Notes: generated by a model from the sequence alone, not told the origin. DNA of 64,000 nt from Lentilactobacillus kefiri (GCF_007989105.1 NZ_BJVK01000004.1:51143-115142), one strand, 5' to 3'. Counted from the stretch's first letter, positions 43,078 through 54,832 are shown. Numbers and translations: made by a program.

Positions 43078-43115
43078 GGCGGTTCTTTTTTATGTAAAAA
43101 GAAATGTGTACCGCC
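43078..43115 (-). promoter_or_regulatory. Leader hairpin upstream of rpsL
   Basis: Minus-strand GGCGGT (43110-43115) pairs with ACCGCC (43078-43083). An inner TCTTTTT/AAAAAGA helix extends it. The element lies about 70 bases downstream of the promoter and 50 before the start codon. No T-run follows, so it is not a terminator. A regulatory or RNA-stability role is inferred. Confidence 0.5.
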
Positions 43116-43186
43116 CAACACTTTTTGTCATATACAGTCAGCATGTCTGAATATTCAGGAATCTGTCACAAAAAGCACCTTGTCTA

Positions 43187-43215
43187 ATTTATCATGACTG
43201 ACCGTTTGTGTCAAT
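43187..43215 (-). promoter_or_regulatory. Promoter of the str operon (rpsL-rpsG-fusA)
   Basis: Minus-strand TTGACA (43210-43215), 17-base spacer, TAAATT (43187-43192). It faces away from the prepilin peptidase gene and gives a leader of about 150 bases. Confidence 0.8.
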
Positions 43216-43271
43216 GAATGATCTTGAATAAATCAAAACAAAATGACGTACATAACATATAGAGGTAATTC

Positions 43272-43964
43272 ATGATGATCATTATACAATTTTTATTTGG
43301 CGCAAGCATTGCATCGTTTTTTAATTTAGTTGCTGTCAGAGTGGTTAGAGGCGAATCGATTGTCCGTCCCCGTTCACATTGCGACAGCTGCCAGAACCAA
43401 CTTGCAAACATCGACTTGGTTCCAGTCTTCAGTTACATTATTTTAAAAGGAAAGTGTCGTTACTGCAGCCAAAAGCTTCCAATTAATTTTTTTGCTGTGG
43501 AATTATTCACCGGTACTGCCATTTCCTGTCTCAACCTTTGGGTCATTGACTGGCTGTTCATAATCCAATTTGTCATTTTAATCGCACTCAGTTCTTTTGA
43601 TCTTGTCAATCAACAAATTCCAATGGGAGGAATTATTGGCTGGCTATTGTCATCAGTGGTTGTCACGGACCACCCCGTTCAACAAATTGTCATGGCTGTC
43701 GCTCTCTACGGAGTGACTCAGATGATCAACCACCATGCTCAATGGATTGGAAGTGGCGACATCGATATCTACTTTTGCATCTGGTTATCAACTGGGGTGC
43801 CCTTCTTGCTCTGGCAAACATTCATCGCTTGTGTTGTCGCACTGCTCTATCTGATTGTTGCACCATGGCCTAAAGATTCTAAGATCCCCTTCGTCCCATT
43901 TATCACCATTGGATACTTTGTGACAAGTCAACTGCAAAATATCCTGCTGCCGTTAATTTCTTAG
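43272..43964 (+). CDS. Prepilin peptidase (type IV leader peptidase, ComC/PilD family)
   Basis: Membrane aspartic protease that cleaves the leader of type IV pilin-like proteins, in Firmicutes usually the ComG pseudopilins of the DNA uptake machine. 230 residues. The N-terminal domain has GASIASFFNLVAVRV and the double Cys pairs C37/C40 and C62/C65. Catalytic aspartates are probably Asp110 (SSFDLVNQQIP) and Asp163 (GSGDIDIYF). Several membrane segments follow. It is a single plus-strand gene between the divergent str operon and the convergent rpoC, with an AGAGG site before the ATG. No pilin genes are in the window. Confidence 0.9.
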   Translation: MMIIIQFLFGASIASFFNLVAVRVVRGESIVRPRSHCDSCQNQLANIDLVPVFSYIILKGKCRYCSQKLPINFFAVELFTGTAISCLNLWVIDWLFIIQFVILIALSSFDLVNQQIPMGGIIGWLLSSVVVTDHPVQQIVMAVALYGVTQMINHHAQWIGSGDIDIYFCIWLSTGVPFLLWQTFIACVVALLYLIVAPWPKDSKIPFVPFITIGYFVTSQLQNILLPLIS

Positions 43965-43970
43965 ACAAAC

Positions 43971-44010
43971 AAAAAAGGATTCCAACCAATCTCTGGTTGA
44001 AATCCTTTTT
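43971..44010. terminator. Bidirectional terminator between prepilin peptidase and rpoC
   Basis: Stem AAAAAGGATT-CAACCA / TGGTTG-AATCCTTTTT with a 5-base loop, A-run on one side and T-run on the other. It serves both convergent units. Confidence 0.9.
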
Positions 44011-44031
44011 GTTTAATAAATTCAGTTGTGA

Positions 44032-47000
44032 TTACTTAGTGGTCTTGCTCTTGTTAGCATCTTCAGCTTTCATTTTTTCTTCAAGCTGGCTAATTGAGTA
44101 AACACCATCAGTAGATGAACTACCAATTTCTTCAGGCTTAATTCCACGGTAATTTGGCATTCCAGTACCAGCAGGAATTAACTTACCAATGATAACATTT
44201 TCCTTCAAACCAACAAGTGGATCATTCTTACCACGAATTGCAGCATCGGTAAGAACACGAGTGGTTTCCTGGAATGATGCGGCTGACAAGAAACTGTTGG
44301 TTTCAAGGGCAGCCTTAGTAATACCAAGTAATACAGGACGTGCAGTTGCAGGAATTCCACCTTTAACAACAGTGTCTGCGTTACTATTCTTAAAGTCGTT
44401 GATATCCATCAAAGTACCAGGTAATACATCAGTGTCACCGGGATCCATGATACGAACCTTACGAAGCATCTGACGAATCATGATTTCCACATGCTTATCA
44501 GAAACTTCAACACCTTGCATACGGTAAACCTTCTGAACTTGATGAAGCAAGTAGTTTTCAGTTGAAAGAACATCACGAACCTTCAACAATTCCTTAGGAT
44601 CAACAGAACCTTCGTTCAATGCTGAACCACGGTGAATGTAATCACCTTCGGCAACTCTCATCTGAGCAGTAATTGGAACCGTGTAAGTTCGAGTATCAGA
44701 CTCACCCTTAACGGTAATTTCCTTGGTTCGTTCTGCAGGGTTTTCTTCGATAGATTCAACTGTACCAGTAACTTCACTGATTTCAGCTTTACCTTTAGGG
44801 TTCCGAGCTTCAAAGATTTCTTGAACACGAGGAAGTCCTTGGGTAATATCAGCGTTACCAGCAACACCACCGGTATGGAAGTTCCGCATGGTTAACTGAG
44901 TACCAGGTTCACCGATTGATTGAGCGGCAACAGTACCAACAGCTTCACCAACTTCAACTTCATCACCGGTAGCCAAGTTACGACCATAACACTTCTCACA
45001 AACACCATGAACAGTGTTGCAGGTAAATGCAGATCTGATAGTAACTTCTTTAATACCAGCATCATCGATTTGTTGAGCTTGATCTTCGGTAATCATTGTA
45101 TTTGCCGGAACAATAACTTCTCCGGTCTTAGGATTCTTAACAGTCTTGTGTGCATAACGGCCAAGAATTCGATCGTACAATGGTTCGATCATTTCATTAC
45201 CTTCAGTAATTGCACTGATGGTTAAGCCACGATCGGTACCACAATCCTTTTCACGAACAATGACATCTTGGGCAACATCAACAAGTCGACGGGTCAAGTA
45301 ACCAGAGTTGGCAGTCTTAAGGGCGGTATCAGTCATACCTTTACGAGCACCATGAGTAGAAATAAACATTTCCAAAACAGTTAATCCCTCACGGAAGTTC
45401 GATGTAATAGGCAATTCCATAATTTCACCGTTAGGAGCAGCCATCAATCCACGCATTCCGGCAAGCTGGGTAAAGTTAGAAATGTTACCACGGGCACCAG
45501 AATCACTCATCATAAAGATTGGGTTTTGAGGATCTTGAGAATCCATCAAACGTTTCTGAATGACATCCTTGGCATCGTTCCAGATACCGATAACTCTTTC
45601 ATAACGTTCATGATCAGTAATCAATCCACGACGGAACTGCTTAGTAACCATGTCCACTTTCTTATGAGCGGCGTCAATAATTTCTTGCTTATCAGGCAAC
45701 TGAGTAATATCAGAAATACCAACAGTTAAACCAGATTTGGTAGAAGTATTGTAACCAAGGTCCTTCATTCTATCAAGGAAGAATGAGGTTTCAGTAACTT
45801 TATAACGCTTGTAAACTTCAGCGATAATGTCACTCAAGTAACCCTTCTTGAATGGTGGAACAAGCGGTGCATTCTTGAGATGTTCATGAATGTCTTCGCC
45901 TGGTTCAAGGAAGTATTTATCTTCAACGAAGTTATTAATGTTTGTTTCAGTAGGTTCATTAATGTATGGGAAGTCTTCTGGCAAAATCGTATTGAAGATA
46001 ATCTTACCAACGGAAGTAACCAGGATTTTACCTAATTGCTCCTTAGTAAATGTCTTCTTAGGATATGCTGAAGCTTTGATTCCTACACGTGAGTGCCAAT
46101 GAACGATTCCATCTTTGTAAGCCAACTCAACTTCATCAGGTGAGTTAAAGATCATTCCTTCGCCTTCACGGCCGGCTTCTTCCATGGTCAGGTAATAGTT
46201 ACCGATAACCATATCTTGAGATGGTGTAACAACTGGCTTTCCATCCTTAGGAGCAAGGATATGGCCAGCAGCCAACATCAGCAATCGTGATTCAGCTTGG
46301 GCTTCATCAGATAATGGAACGTGAATGGCCATCTGGTCTCCATCGAAATCGGCATTGTAAGCTTCACAAACCAATGGATGAAGACGCATTGACTTACCAC
46401 TAACAAGAACAGGTTCAAAGGCTTGAATTCCAAGTCTATGAAGTGTAGGTGCACGGTTCAACAGAACCGGGTGCTCCTTAATAACATCTTCCAATACACT
46501 GAAGACATCGTCATCTTGGCGTTCGATCTTACGTTTAGCATTCTTAATGTTGGAAGCCAAATTACGACCAACCAATTCCTTCATAATGAATGGCTTGAAT
46601 AATTCCATCGCCATTGGAACTGGAAGTCCCATTTGGTTCATCTTCAAATGAGGGCCAACATCAATAACGGAACGACCTGAATAATCAACACGTTTACCAA
46701 GTAAGTTCTGACGGAAACGTCCTTGCTTACCTTTCAACATGTGAGAAAGTGACTTCAATGGACGGTTACCAGGACCGGCAACTGGACGGCCACGACGACC
46801 ATTATCAATCAAAGCATCAACGGCTTCTTGAAGCATCCGCTTTTCGTTTTGAACGATAATGCCAGGGGCGTTCAAATCAAGCAATCTCTTTAAACGGTTG
46901 TTACGGTTAATAACTCGACGATACAAATCGTTCAAATCAGAAGTGGCAAATCGGCCACCTTCAAGTTGAACCATTGGTCGTAAGTCAGGTGGGATAACTG

Positions 47001-47694
47001 GAATTGCATCCATTACCATCCAGGAAAGTTCATTTCCGGATTGAACAAAGGCTTCCAAAATATCCAGACGACGAACGGCACGGGTCCGCTTTTGACCAGT
47101 AGCGTTCTTTAATTCGTCTTTTAACTCGACAACTTCTTTATTGATATCAACATCATTAAGTAAAGTCTTAATTGCTTCAGCACCGATTTGGGCAGAGAAA
47201 CGAGGACCATATTCCTGTTTCTTTTCACGATATTCACGTTCTGAAAGCAACTGCTTCTTTTCCATAGGAGTGTTACCGGGTTCGGTAACAACGTATGAAG
47301 CGAAGTAAATGATTTCTTCAAGGGCACGTGGGCTCATGTCCAAAACAAGACCCATTCGACTTGGAATTCCTTTGAAGTACCAGATGTGAGTGACTGGAGC
47401 TGCTAATTCAATATGACCCATTCGTTCACGACGAACCTTTGAACGAGTAACTTCAACACCACAACGGTCACAAACGATACCCTTGTATCGGATTCGCTTG
47501 TACTTACCACAGGCACATTCCCAATCCTTGGTAGGACCGAAAATCCGCTCATCAAACAAACCATCTTTTTCTGGTTTTAAAGTTCTGTAGTTAATGGTTT
47601 CAGGCTTTTTAACTTCACCATATGACCAACTACGAATCTTATCAGGAGAGGCTAGTCCAATCTGCATACTTTCGAATTTATTAACATCGACCAC
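44032..47694 (-). CDS. rpoC: DNA-directed RNA polymerase subunit beta'
   Basis: 1220-residue catalytic subunit. An N-terminal zinc site [20 protein letters not shown] near residue 60, the active-site metal loop NADFDGDQM near residue 450, a second zinc region with [19 protein letters not shown], and the trigger loop and bridge-helix regions ([20 protein letters not shown]). Starts with GTG 47694 behind GGGAGG, 17 bases after rpoB. No disruption seen. Confidence 0.99.
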   Translation of the reverse strand: MVDVNKFESMQIGLASPDKIRSWSYGEVKKPETINYRTLKPEKDGLFDERIFGPTKDWECACGKYKRIRYKGIVCDRCGVEVTRSKVRRERMGHIELAAPVTHIWYFKGIPSRMGLVLDMSPRALEEIIYFASYVVTEPGNTPMEKKQLLSEREYREKKQEYGPRFSAQIGAEAIKTLLNDVDINKEVVELKDELKNATGQKRTRAVRRLDILEAFVQSGNELSWMVMDAIPVIPPDLRPMVQLEGGRFATSDLNDLYRRVINRNNRLKRLLDLNAPGIIVQNEKRMLQEAVDALIDNGRRGRPVAGPGNRPLKSLSHMLKGKQGRFRQNLLGKRVDYSGRSVIDVGPHLKMNQMGLPVPMAMELFKPFIMKELVGRNLASNIKNAKRKIERQDDDVFSVLEDVIKEHPVLLNRAPTLHRLGIQAFEPVLVSGKSMRLHPLVCEAYNADFDGDQMAIHVPLSDEAQAESRLLMLAAGHILAPKDGKPVVTPSQDMVIGNYYLTMEEAGREGEGMIFNSPDEVELAYKDGIVHWHSRVGIKASAYPKKTFTKEQLGKILVTSVGKIIFNTILPEDFPYINEPTETNINNFVEDKYFLEPGEDIHEHLKNAPLVPPFKKGYLSDIIAEVYKRYKVTETSFFLDRMKDLGYNTSTKSGLTVGISDITQLPDKQEIIDAAHKKVDMVTKQFRRGLITDHERYERVIGIWNDAKDVIQKRLMDSQDPQNPIFMMSDSGARGNISNFTQLAGMRGLMAAPNGEIMELPITSNFREGLTVLEMFISTHGARKGMTDTALKTANSGYLTRRLVDVAQDVIVREKDCGTDRGLTISAITEGNEMIEPLYDRILGRYAHKTVKNPKTGEVIVPANTMITEDQAQQIDDAGIKEVTIRSAFTCNTVHGVCEKCYGRNLATGDEVEVGEAVGTVAAQSIGEPGTQLTMRNFHTGGVAGNADITQGLPRVQEIFEARNPKGKAEISEVTGTVESIEENPAERTKEITVKGESDTRTYTVPITAQMRVAEGDYIHRGSALNEGSVDPKELLKVRDVLSTENYLLHQVQKVYRMQGVEVSDKHVEIMIRQMLRKVRIMDPGDTDVLPGTLMDINDFKNSNADTVVKGGIPATARPVLLGITKAALETNSFLSAASFQETTRVLTDAAIRGKNDPLVGLKENVIIGKLIPAGTGMPNYRGIKPEEIGSSSTDGVYSISQLEEKMKAEDANKSKTTK

Positions 47695-47711
47695 TAGTTT
47701 GACCTCCCATT

Positions 47712-50700
47712 CTAGTCATTACTATTGTTAGCGTTGGTTGATTTAGTTGGTGTTTCAGCTTGATCAGCTGTTTGCTTAGCTGCTTGGTCGGCTTGTTCTT
47801 TCTTCTTGTCGGCCAACTTGCTCAATGCATCCACGTTAACGACGTCGTCATCGTCATCAAGATCACGAAGTTCGATCTCTTTGTGACTTGCATCAAGAAC
47901 CTTCATATCAAGACCAAGTGCTTGTAATTCCTTAACAAGAACACGGAATGATTCAGGAACACCTGGCTTTGGAATTGGTTCACCTTTAACAATAGCTTCG
48001 TAAGTCTTTACACGACCAACAACATCATCTGATTTGTATGTCAGAATTTCTTGAAGGGTATAAGCGGCACCATATGCTTCAAGTGCCCAAACTTCCATTT
48101 CACCAAAACGCTGACCACCAAATTGTGCTTTACCACCAAGTGGTTGTTGAGTAACTAATGAGTAAGGTCCAATTGAACGTGCATGAATCTTATCATCAAC
48201 CATGTGGGCCAACTTAAGGTAATGCATGACACCAACGGCAATCTTCTTGTCGAATGGTTCACCGGTACGGCCATCATACAAGATGTACTTACCATCTGAA
48301 GGCATTCCGGCTTCCTTAACAGCATCCCAGATATCAGAGTCACGAGCACCATCAAAAACAGGTGTTGCAACATGAATACCAAGTTTGCGGGCAGCCATAC
48401 CTAAATGGAGTTCCAAAACTTGTCCAATGTTCATACGTGATGGCACACCCATGGGACTCAGCATAATGTCAACTGGAGTTCCATCAGGCAGGAATGGCAT
48501 ATCTTCTTCAGGGATAACAACGGAAACAGTACCTTTGTTACCATGACGACCTGACATCTTGTCACCAACTTGAATCTTACGCTTTTGAGCGATGTAGACA
48601 CGAACCATCTTGTTAACACCAGGAGAAAGCTCATCACCGTTTTCACGAGTGAAGATCTTAACATCTTGGATGATTCCGCCACCACCATGAGGAACTCTCA
48701 ATGATGTATCACGAACTTCTCGTGACTTCTCACCAAAGATTGCATGAAGCAAACGTTCCTCGGCTGAAAGCTCAGTAACCCCTTTAGGAGTAACCTTACC
48801 AACTAAGATATCACCATCATGAACTTCGGCACCAATCCGAACAGTACCGTCTTCATCAAGGTTCTTCAAAGCATCTTCACCAACATTAGGGATTTCACGA
48901 GTCATTTCTTCAGGTCCAAGCTTAGTGTCCCGAGTTTCTGACTCGTATTCCTCAATATGGATTGATGTGTAGACATCGTCCTTAACCAAACGTTCGCTAA
49001 TGGCGATGGCATCTTCGAAGTTATATCCTTGCCAAGTCATAAATGCAACGACAGGATTTTGGCCAAGTGCCAACTCTCCGCCTTCCATTGATGGACCATC
49101 GGCTAAGATTTCATCTGCATCAACGTGATCGCCAACTTTGACGATTGGACGTTGGTTGTAGTTCTTACCACCGTTTGAACGGCGGAACTTCATTAATTTA
49201 TATTTATCAAGGGACTTGTCGTCACGACGTACTCGAATTTCACGAGCATCAACGTATTCAACAGTTCCTGGTTTCTTACAAATAAGTGCAACACCGGAAT
49301 CATGGGCGGCCTTATATTCGATACCAGTACCAACAAGTGGTGCATGAGGATCGATCAAAGGAACGGCCTGACGCTGCATGTTGGCACCCATCAAGGCACG
49401 GTTTGAATCATCGTTTTCCAAGAAAGGAATACATGCAGTTGCGACAGCAACTACCTGCTTAGGTGAAACATCCATGTAATCAACTTTATCAATGCTGATT
49501 TCAATGTTATTTGACTTGTGACGAGCCATAACAATCTTGTTTTCAAATGAACCACCATCATTCAATGGTGAGTTCGCCTGAGCAATAACAAAGTTATCTT
49601 CTTCGTCGGCAGTCAAGTAATCAATTCGGTCAGTAACCTTATGGGTTGTCCAATCAACACGACGGTATGGAGTTTCAATGAATCCATACTTGTTAACCCG
49701 GGCGTAACTGGACAAACTGTTAATTAATCCAATGTTAGGACCTTCAGGGGTTTCAATAGGACACATACGGCCATAGTGGGTATAGTGAACATCCCGGACT
49801 TCATATCCGGCACGGTCACGAGTCAAACCACCAGGTCCAAGGGCAGACAAACGACGCTTATGAGTTAACTCACCAAGTGGGTTAGTCTGATCCATGAATT
49901 GTGAAAGTTGTGATGAACCAAAGAATTCTTTGATTGAAGCCACAACTGGTCGAATGTTGATTAATTGTTGAGGTGTCACTGTTGAAGTGTCCTGGATAGA
50001 CATTCTTTCACGAACAACACGTTCCATTCGTGATAAACCAATTCTGAATTGGTTTTGCAGTAATTCACCAACTGAACGAATACGACGGTTACCCAAATGA
50101 TCAATATCATCGATTGAACCGATACCTTCTTGAAGGTTAAAGAAGTAGTTCATTGATGAAATAATATCAGCTGGTGTAATGTGCTTAAAACTCAATGGGA
50201 TGTTATCGTTACCGATTAAAGGAACCACACGATCAGGATCCTTAACTGATTGAACTTTAATGATTTGAACAGTCATTGGCTCAGTTACAACGGCTTCATC
50301 TGATGGGTTGAAGGTATAAGCCTTGAACTCTTTGTTATCAAGATATGGAGCCAAATCCTTCATGACATCTTTTGTCACAACGGTGCCCTTTTGAGCAATA
50401 ACTTCACCGGTATCAGGATCGGCAAGGGTTTCAGCCAATGTCAAACCTAACAAACGGTTCTTCAAACTAAGCTTCTTGTTGGTCTTGTAACGGCCAACGG
50501 GAGCCATGTCGTAACGCTTTGGATCGAAGAAGCGAGCAGTTAACAGGCTTCGTGATGAATCAGCGGTCTTAGGCTCACCTGGACGTAGTCGTTCGTAAAT
50601 ATCCTTCAACGACTCTTCAACACGTGAATCGTCAGTATCTTTATGAACATCCTTTTCCAATGTGAGGCCCAAACTGTCACTGTCACCCAAGATGTCAACA

Positions 50701-51320
50701 ATTTCAGAATCGCTGCCAAATCCAAGAGCTCTAATAAGTTCGGTTAAAGGAATTTTTCGTGTTCGGTCAATTCGAACATAGGCAATGTTTTTTGCGTCGG
50801 TTTCAAATTCAAGCCATGCACCTCTGTTAGGAATAACAGTGGTACCGAATGAATCGCGACCATTCTTATCTTTGTCTGCGTGATAATAAACGCCGGGTGA
50901 ACGAACCAATTGTGAAACAATAACTCGTTCAGCACCATTAATAATAAATGTTCCTTGATCAGTCATTAATGGAAAATCGCCAAAGAATACATCCTGTGTC
51001 TTAATTTCACCAGTCTCGTGATTGGTTAATTTTAAGGTAATGTGAAGTGGAGCTGAATAATTTGCTTCATGCGCACGCGCTTCATCCACAGTGTATTTTG
51101 GTGTTAATAATTGATAATCGACAAACTCTAAAGAAAGCTTGCCCTGAAAGTCATCGATTGGCATGATGCCATCGAAGGTTTCCTTAAGTCCTTCATGTAA
51201 AAACCAGTTGTAAGAATTAGTCTGGATTTCAATCAGGTTAGGTAAATCAAGCACTTCTTTGATTCGTGCATAACTTCGTCGGGTACGGTGTTTTCCATAT
51301 TTAACTAAATGTCCTGCCAA
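47712..51320 (-). CDS. rpoB: DNA-directed RNA polymerase subunit beta
   Basis: About 1202 residues. I use TTG 51320 ([20 protein letters not shown]), since GGAGAGGTG lies 6 bases before it. The GTG at 51329 is in that site. The rifampicin region reads [29 protein letters not shown], the wild-type form. The C-terminus carries an acidic patch ([11 protein letters not shown]) and a low-complexity Lys/Gln/Asn tail of about 40 residues beyond the conserved core. The transcript begins upstream of a terminator-like hairpin. Confidence 0.98.
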   Translation of the reverse strand: MAGHLVKYGKHRTRRSYARIKEVLDLPNLIEIQTNSYNWFLHEGLKETFDGIMPIDDFQGKLSLEFVDYQLLTPKYTVDEARAHEANYSAPLHITLKLTNHETGEIKTQDVFFGDFPLMTDQGTFIINGAERVIVSQLVRSPGVYYHADKDKNGRDSFGTTVIPNRGAWLEFETDAKNIAYVRIDRTRKIPLTELIRALGFGSDSEIVDILGDSDSLGLTLEKDVHKDTDDSRVEESLKDIYERLRPGEPKTADSSRSLLTARFFDPKRYDMAPVGRYKTNKKLSLKNRLLGLTLAETLADPDTGEVIAQKGTVVTKDVMKDLAPYLDNKEFKAYTFNPSDEAVVTEPMTVQIIKVQSVKDPDRVVPLIGNDNIPLSFKHITPADIISSMNYFFNLQEGIGSIDDIDHLGNRRIRSVGELLQNQFRIGLSRMERVVRERMSIQDTSTVTPQQLINIRPVVASIKEFFGSSQLSQFMDQTNPLGELTHKRRLSALGPGGLTRDRAGYEVRDVHYTHYGRMCPIETPEGPNIGLINSLSSYARVNKYGFIETPYRRVDWTTHKVTDRIDYLTADEEDNFVIAQANSPLNDGGSFENKIVMARHKSNNIEISIDKVDYMDVSPKQVVAVATACIPFLENDDSNRALMGANMQRQAVPLIDPHAPLVGTGIEYKAAHDSGVALICKKPGTVEYVDAREIRVRRDDKSLDKYKLMKFRRSNGGKNYNQRPIVKVGDHVDADEILADGPSMEGGELALGQNPVVAFMTWQGYNFEDAIAISERLVKDDVYTSIHIEEYESETRDTKLGPEEMTREIPNVGEDALKNLDEDGTVRIGAEVHDGDILVGKVTPKGVTELSAEERLLHAIFGEKSREVRDTSLRVPHGGGGIIQDVKIFTRENGDELSPGVNKMVRVYIAQKRKIQVGDKMSGRHGNKGTVSVVIPEEDMPFLPDGTPVDIMLSPMGVPSRMNIGQVLELHLGMAARKLGIHVATPVFDGARDSDIWDAVKEAGMPSDGKYILYDGRTGEPFDKKIAVGVMHYLKLAHMVDDKIHARSIGPYSLVTQQPLGGKAQFGGQRFGEMEVWALEAYGAAYTLQEILTYKSDDVVGRVKTYEAIVKGEPIPKPGVPESFRVLVKELQALGLDMKVLDASHKEIELRDLDDDDDVVNVDALSKLADKKKEQADQAAKQTADQAETPTKSTNANNSND

Positions 51321-51408
51321 GTTTTTCACCTCTCCAAAAATTCCGGAATCGAAATGTTACAGTTTGATTACAAATGCTCTTTTTGAAGCATCTGACCGAG
51401 TTTTGGGC

Positions 51409-51444
51409 AAAAAAAATCCAAAAACAAGTCTCGCTTGCTTTTGG
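51409..51444 (-). terminator. Intrinsic terminator inside the rpoB leader (also the only terminator after clpC)
   Basis: Minus-strand perfect 11-bp stem CCAAAAGCAAG/CTTGTTTTTGG (one G-U) with a 5-base loop, followed by eight T after one A. It lies 130 bases after the clpC stop but also about 70 bases downstream of the rpoB promoter (51514-51542) and 90 before the rpoB start, so rpoB transcripts must pass it. Attenuation is inferred. Confidence 0.8.
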
Positions 51445-51513
51445 TTTTTTATGCAGGCCAACCCGGACAATAGATCGCGTCGACCATTTCGATTCACAAC
51501 AAATACAGTTAAA

Positions 51514-51542
51514 AGAATAACAATTTATAGAAGCAAAGTCAA
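51514..51542 (-). promoter_or_regulatory. Promoter of rpoB-rpoC
   Basis: Minus-strand TTGACT (51537-51542), 17-base spacer, TATTCT (51514-51519). It is the best promoter in the clpC-rpoB gap and lies upstream of the hairpin at 51409-51444. Just upstream is an inverted repeat GATTC/GAATC. Confidence 0.7.
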
Positions 51543-51573
51543 CCTTTTAAGCTGATTCACTTTCGAATCGCAT

Positions 51574-54066
51574 TTATTTTTTATCTTTAACTAACGTTTT
51601 ATGATCCGGCTTCTTAACAGAAATTGTAATCTGGTTGTTTCGGCCGCCAACGGTGACTGAATCACCAGGAACAATTTCTTTTGCCAAGAGCTTGGCACTC
51701 AAATTATCCTCAAGTTCGGTTTGAATAGCTCTTCGGATAGGACGGGCACCATATTCAGGATCAAAGCCACGCTTGGAAATAATTCCAATTGCAGTCTTGG
51801 TAATCTTGATGTCAATTCCTTGATCATGGATTCGCTTGATAACTGGTTTAGCCATCAGGTAAACAATTTTATCAAGTTCTGCTTTGGTGAGTGAGTGGAA
51901 GACAACAACTTCATCAATTCGGTTCAAGAATTCTGGACGGAATCGCTGCTTAAGGGCAGCTTGAATGGTGTCTTTCATTGCACTGTAGTCTTCTTTGGCA
52001 TCTTCTTGACCAAATCCAACTGTCTTCTTATCTCTAAGAGTGGTTGCACCAAGGTTGGAAGTCATGATAATAACCGTGTTTCTGAAGTCAATCTTTCGAC
52101 CCTTGGCATCAGTCAGGTACCCATCGTCAAGAACCTGAAGAAGCAGGTTGAAGACATCTGGGTGCGCCTTTTCAACTTCATCAAAGAGAACAACTGAATA
52201 AGGCTTTTGACGAACCTTTTCGGTTAATTGTCCACCTTCATCGTAGCCAACGTATCCAGGAGCTGAACCAATCAAACGGCTGGTTGAGTACTTCTCCATG
52301 AATTCACTCATATCAACACGAATCATGTCGTCTTCAGAACCAAAGACTGCTTCGGCAACTGCTTTGGCCAACCCAGTCTTACCAACACCGGTAGGCCCAA
52401 GGAACATGAATGAACCAATTGGACGGTTAAGATCTTTCAAACCGCTTCGGGCACGTCGAATTGAACGTGATACGGCTGAAATAGCCTCTTCTTGACCAAT
52501 AACCCGTTTATGCAAAATCTTTTCCAAATTAACCAAACGGTCAGCTTCGGTACTGCTCAATCGGGTAACTGGAATACCAGTCCATTCGCCGACAATTTCA
52601 GCAACGTCTTGTGGCGTTTCCTTAACCGGATAATGAGTATCTTTGGAATCCTCATCGGCATTGTCGTCATGTGCCAATTCATCTTGTAGCTTGTTGGTCT
52701 GCTTACGAATCTTAGCAGCCTTTTCATAATCTTGGGCAACCAATGCTTCATTTAATTCGGACAACAGGTCTGACAATTTCTTGTGATCGTCAACTGCATC
52801 GGATTTTTCCAAATGATCAATGCGGACTTTGGCAGCCGCCTCATCCATCAGATCAATTGCTTTATCAGGTAAGAATCGATCACTAATGTAACGGCTTGAT
52901 AAGTTCACGGCTGTTTCAATTGCTTCATCAGTAATTTCAACATGGTGGTGTTGTTCATATTTAGGACGTAAGCCCTTCAAAATCTCAACAGTTTCATCAG
53001 CAGTTGGTTCGTCAACCATGACTTTTGCAAATCGACGTTCCAAAGCAGCATCGGATTCGATGTACTTTTGGTACTCATCCAATGTCGTGGCACCAATCAA
53101 TTGAAGTTCACCACGGGCCAATGCAGGCTTTAAGATGTTCGAAGCATCAATTGCCCCTTCAGCACCACCGGCACCAATCAATGTGTGTAATTCATCAATG
53201 AATAGAATGATGTTGCCGTCTTGATAAATTTCATCAATAACTTTCTTTAAACGATCTTCAAATTCACCACGGTATTTGGTACCGGCAACCAATGAGCCCA
53301 TATCGAGCATCATCAAACGCTTCTTAGCCATGTCACCGGGCACATCACCGCTGACAATTCGTTCTGCCAAGCCTTCAGCGATGGCAGTTTTACCAACACC
53401 AGGTTCACCAATTAATACAGGATTGTTCTTGGTTCGACGAGCCAGGATTTGGACAACCCGCTTAACTTCAAGGTCACGGCCAACGGTTGGATCAAGTCGG
53501 TCTTCTCTGGCCATCTCAGTTAAGTCACGGGCCAACGAGTCAATTGTCGGTGTTTTGGAATCGGCTTTCTTCTGTTGTCGGCCACGCTGCTTGTTGGCCA
53601 GATTTGAAGCCATTGAGCCGCCGCTAATGCCCATTTTTCGTAAAGTAACTTTTCTGATTTGTGATAAATCAAGTCCTAAATTAATCAGGATTCTGGATGA
53701 CAAAATGGTTTCGTCAGTCAATAGTGAAAGCAAAATATGCTCAGTTCCTACCTTGGGAACGCCGTTTTTCTTAGCAAATTCTCCCGCTTGAGCCAAAACT
53801 TCTTTTGCCTTTGGAGAGTATGGCAGATAATCGTTACTGCTAAGGTCCTTTAGGTTGCCATAGCCGGCGAAACGCTCTACTTCTTCAGTGACATCTTCAG
53901 CAGTTACTGAAAACTGTTGAAGGGCCTTGTAGGCAATTCCATTGGTTTCGATCAGTAAGCCCAATAAAAGGTGTTCAGTTCCAATAGCCTGGTGCTTGAA
54001 TTTCTTGGCTTGTTCCTGAGCAATGGTCAAAACGTTCTTAGCACTTGGAGTAAATAAATTATTCAT
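51574..54066 (-). CDS. clpC: ATP-dependent Clp protease ATP-binding subunit ClpC
   Basis: Class III heat shock AAA+ unfoldase that feeds ClpP. 830 residues. Two N-terminal Clp repeats (1-150), first AAA with [15 protein letters not shown] near residue 220, a UVR/M domain ([19 protein letters not shown], about 430-470), second AAA with [15 protein letters not shown] near residue 555, and a C-terminal D2-small domain ending in a Lys-rich tail. In B. subtilis ClpC needs the McsB adaptor. No mcsA or mcsB lies here, as in other lactobacilli. It is 15 bases after ctsR. Confidence 0.98.
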   Translation of the reverse strand: MNNLFTPSAKNVLTIAQEQAKKFKHQAIGTEHLLLGLLIETNGIAYKALQQFSVTAEDVTEEVERFAGYGNLKDLSSNDYLPYSPKAKEVLAQAGEFAKKNGVPKVGTEHILLSLLTDETILSSRILINLGLDLSQIRKVTLRKMGISGGSMASNLANKQRGRQQKKADSKTPTIDSLARDLTEMAREDRLDPTVGRDLEVKRVVQILARRTKNNPVLIGEPGVGKTAIAEGLAERIVSGDVPGDMAKKRLMMLDMGSLVAGTKYRGEFEDRLKKVIDEIYQDGNIILFIDELHTLIGAGGAEGAIDASNILKPALARGELQLIGATTLDEYQKYIESDAALERRFAKVMVDEPTADETVEILKGLRPKYEQHHHVEITDEAIETAVNLSSRYISDRFLPDKAIDLMDEAAAKVRIDHLEKSDAVDDHKKLSDLLSELNEALVAQDYEKAAKIRKQTNKLQDELAHDDNADEDSKDTHYPVKETPQDVAEIVGEWTGIPVTRLSSTEADRLVNLEKILHKRVIGQEEAISAVSRSIRRARSGLKDLNRPIGSFMFLGPTGVGKTGLAKAVAEAVFGSEDDMIRVDMSEFMEKYSTSRLIGSAPGYVGYDEGGQLTEKVRQKPYSVVLFDEVEKAHPDVFNLLLQVLDDGYLTDAKGRKIDFRNTVIIMTSNLGATTLRDKKTVGFGQEDAKEDYSAMKDTIQAALKQRFRPEFLNRIDEVVVFHSLTKAELDKIVYLMAKPVIKRIHDQGIDIKITKTAIGIISKRGFDPEYGARPIRRAIQTELEDNLSAKLLAKEIVPGDSVTVGGRNNQITISVKKPDHKTLVKDKK

Positions 54067-54081
54067 AGATACCCTCGCTTC

Positions 54082-54549
54082 CTATCGTTCGTATCGCAGA
54101 CGGTTCAAAATCGACACCATAATGTTGGCACGCAGAATGTCGGTCAGATCGCTGCTGTTTAAGTCAATTGCATCTTTGTCAATCGCGGCTAATATGATAC
54201 TCACCTCGCGACGATTAATTAATTCATTATTATATAACGTTTGGACGATTGTTTCACTATCTCGTTTCGATAATTTGTTACCAATTGCATCAATCAGTGA
54301 ATTTAAAACGTCAATGTCATCTAATAAATGAACCTTTTCTATTCTAATGTAACCGCCACCCCCACGTTTACTTTCCACAATATATCCATTTTGAATTGTA
54401 AAGCGCGTGTTGATCACATAGTTAATCTGAGACGGTACAACGTCAAACAAACCAGCAATTTCAGAACGGCGAATTTTGACTTGCTCGTTCTGTGCAAGAA
54501 TTTCCTTCAAATAACGTTCAATTAAATCAGAAATATTTTCGTCCGCCAT
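54082..54549 (-). CDS. ctsR: Transcriptional repressor CtsR
   Basis: Winged-helix repressor of class III stress genes (clpC, clpP, clpE). About 155 residues starting at ATG 54549 (MADENISDLIERYLKEIL). The TTG at 54561 lies within or before the GGGTGAT ribosome site. Family motifs: the DNA-contacting RSEIAGLFDVVPSQINYVINTRF and the glycine-rich wing ESKRGGGGYIRI with the heat-sensing tetraglycine. A CtsR box directly precedes the gene, so it represses itself and clpC. Confidence 0.97.
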   Translation of the reverse strand: MADENISDLIERYLKEILAQNEQVKIRRSEIAGLFDVVPSQINYVINTRFTIQNGYIVESKRGGGGYIRIEKVHLLDDIDVLNSLIDAIGNKLSKRDSETIVQTLYNNELINRREVSIILAAIDKDAIDLNSSDLTDILRANIMVSILNRLRYER

Positions 54550-54563
54550 GTCATCACCCAATT

Positions 54564-54582
54564 CTTTGACTAATATTGACTA
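54564..54582 (-). promoter_or_regulatory. CtsR operator
   Basis: Minus-strand TAGTCAATATTAGTCAAAG, a direct heptad repeat fitting the CtsR consensus GTCAAA-N-A-N-GTCAAA with one mismatch. It lies just downstream of the -10 box of the ctsR promoter, where binding would block transcription. Confidence 0.85.
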
Positions 54583-54584
54583 TT

Positions 54585-54612
54585 ATTATACGAATGTTGA
54601 GGGAAAGTGCAA
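54585..54612 (-). promoter_or_regulatory. Promoter of ctsR-clpC
   Basis: Minus-strand TTGCAC (54607-54612), 16-base spacer, TATAAT (54585-54590), followed within 3 bases by the CtsR box. This is a vegetative sigma promoter under CtsR control, the usual class III arrangement. Confidence 0.75.
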
Positions 54613-54795
54613 GGAAAGTGTTTGAGAGTGCGGAAGAACATGGGGAATCCACAGCTCAAGGCAGGGCTCCGACGGCGAATACAATTTATGAAACATTGAA
54701 AGGAATGTTTTATATAGTAGCATTTAGTTCATCATTAACAGATATAGGCAGCGTGATAGCACGTTGCCACTGGTTTATCCACCAAAATTAGGTAA
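54613..54795. other. Intergenic region between the tRNA operon and ctsR
   Basis: About 180 bases in which I see no supported gene, repeat or RNA. A 71-codon open frame on the plus strand (54576-54791) has no ribosome site and covers the ctsR promoter, so I do not call it. Confidence 0.5.
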
Positions 54796-54832
54796 ATAAA
54801 AAAGTCAGGGCCTGAAAACAGGTCCTGACTTC
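54796..54832 (-). terminator. Intrinsic terminator of the tRNA operon
   Basis: Minus-strand stem AAGTCAGGACCTG/CAGGCCCTGACTT with one mismatch and a TTTT loop, then TTTTTTA. It is about 50 bases after the last tRNA and upstream of the ctsR promoter. Confidence 0.9.

Noticed and set aside
54576..54791. Plus-strand open frame of 71 codons between ctsR and the tRNA operon
   Set aside because: No ribosome site, covers the ctsR promoter and CtsR box, and the composition is unlike a protein.
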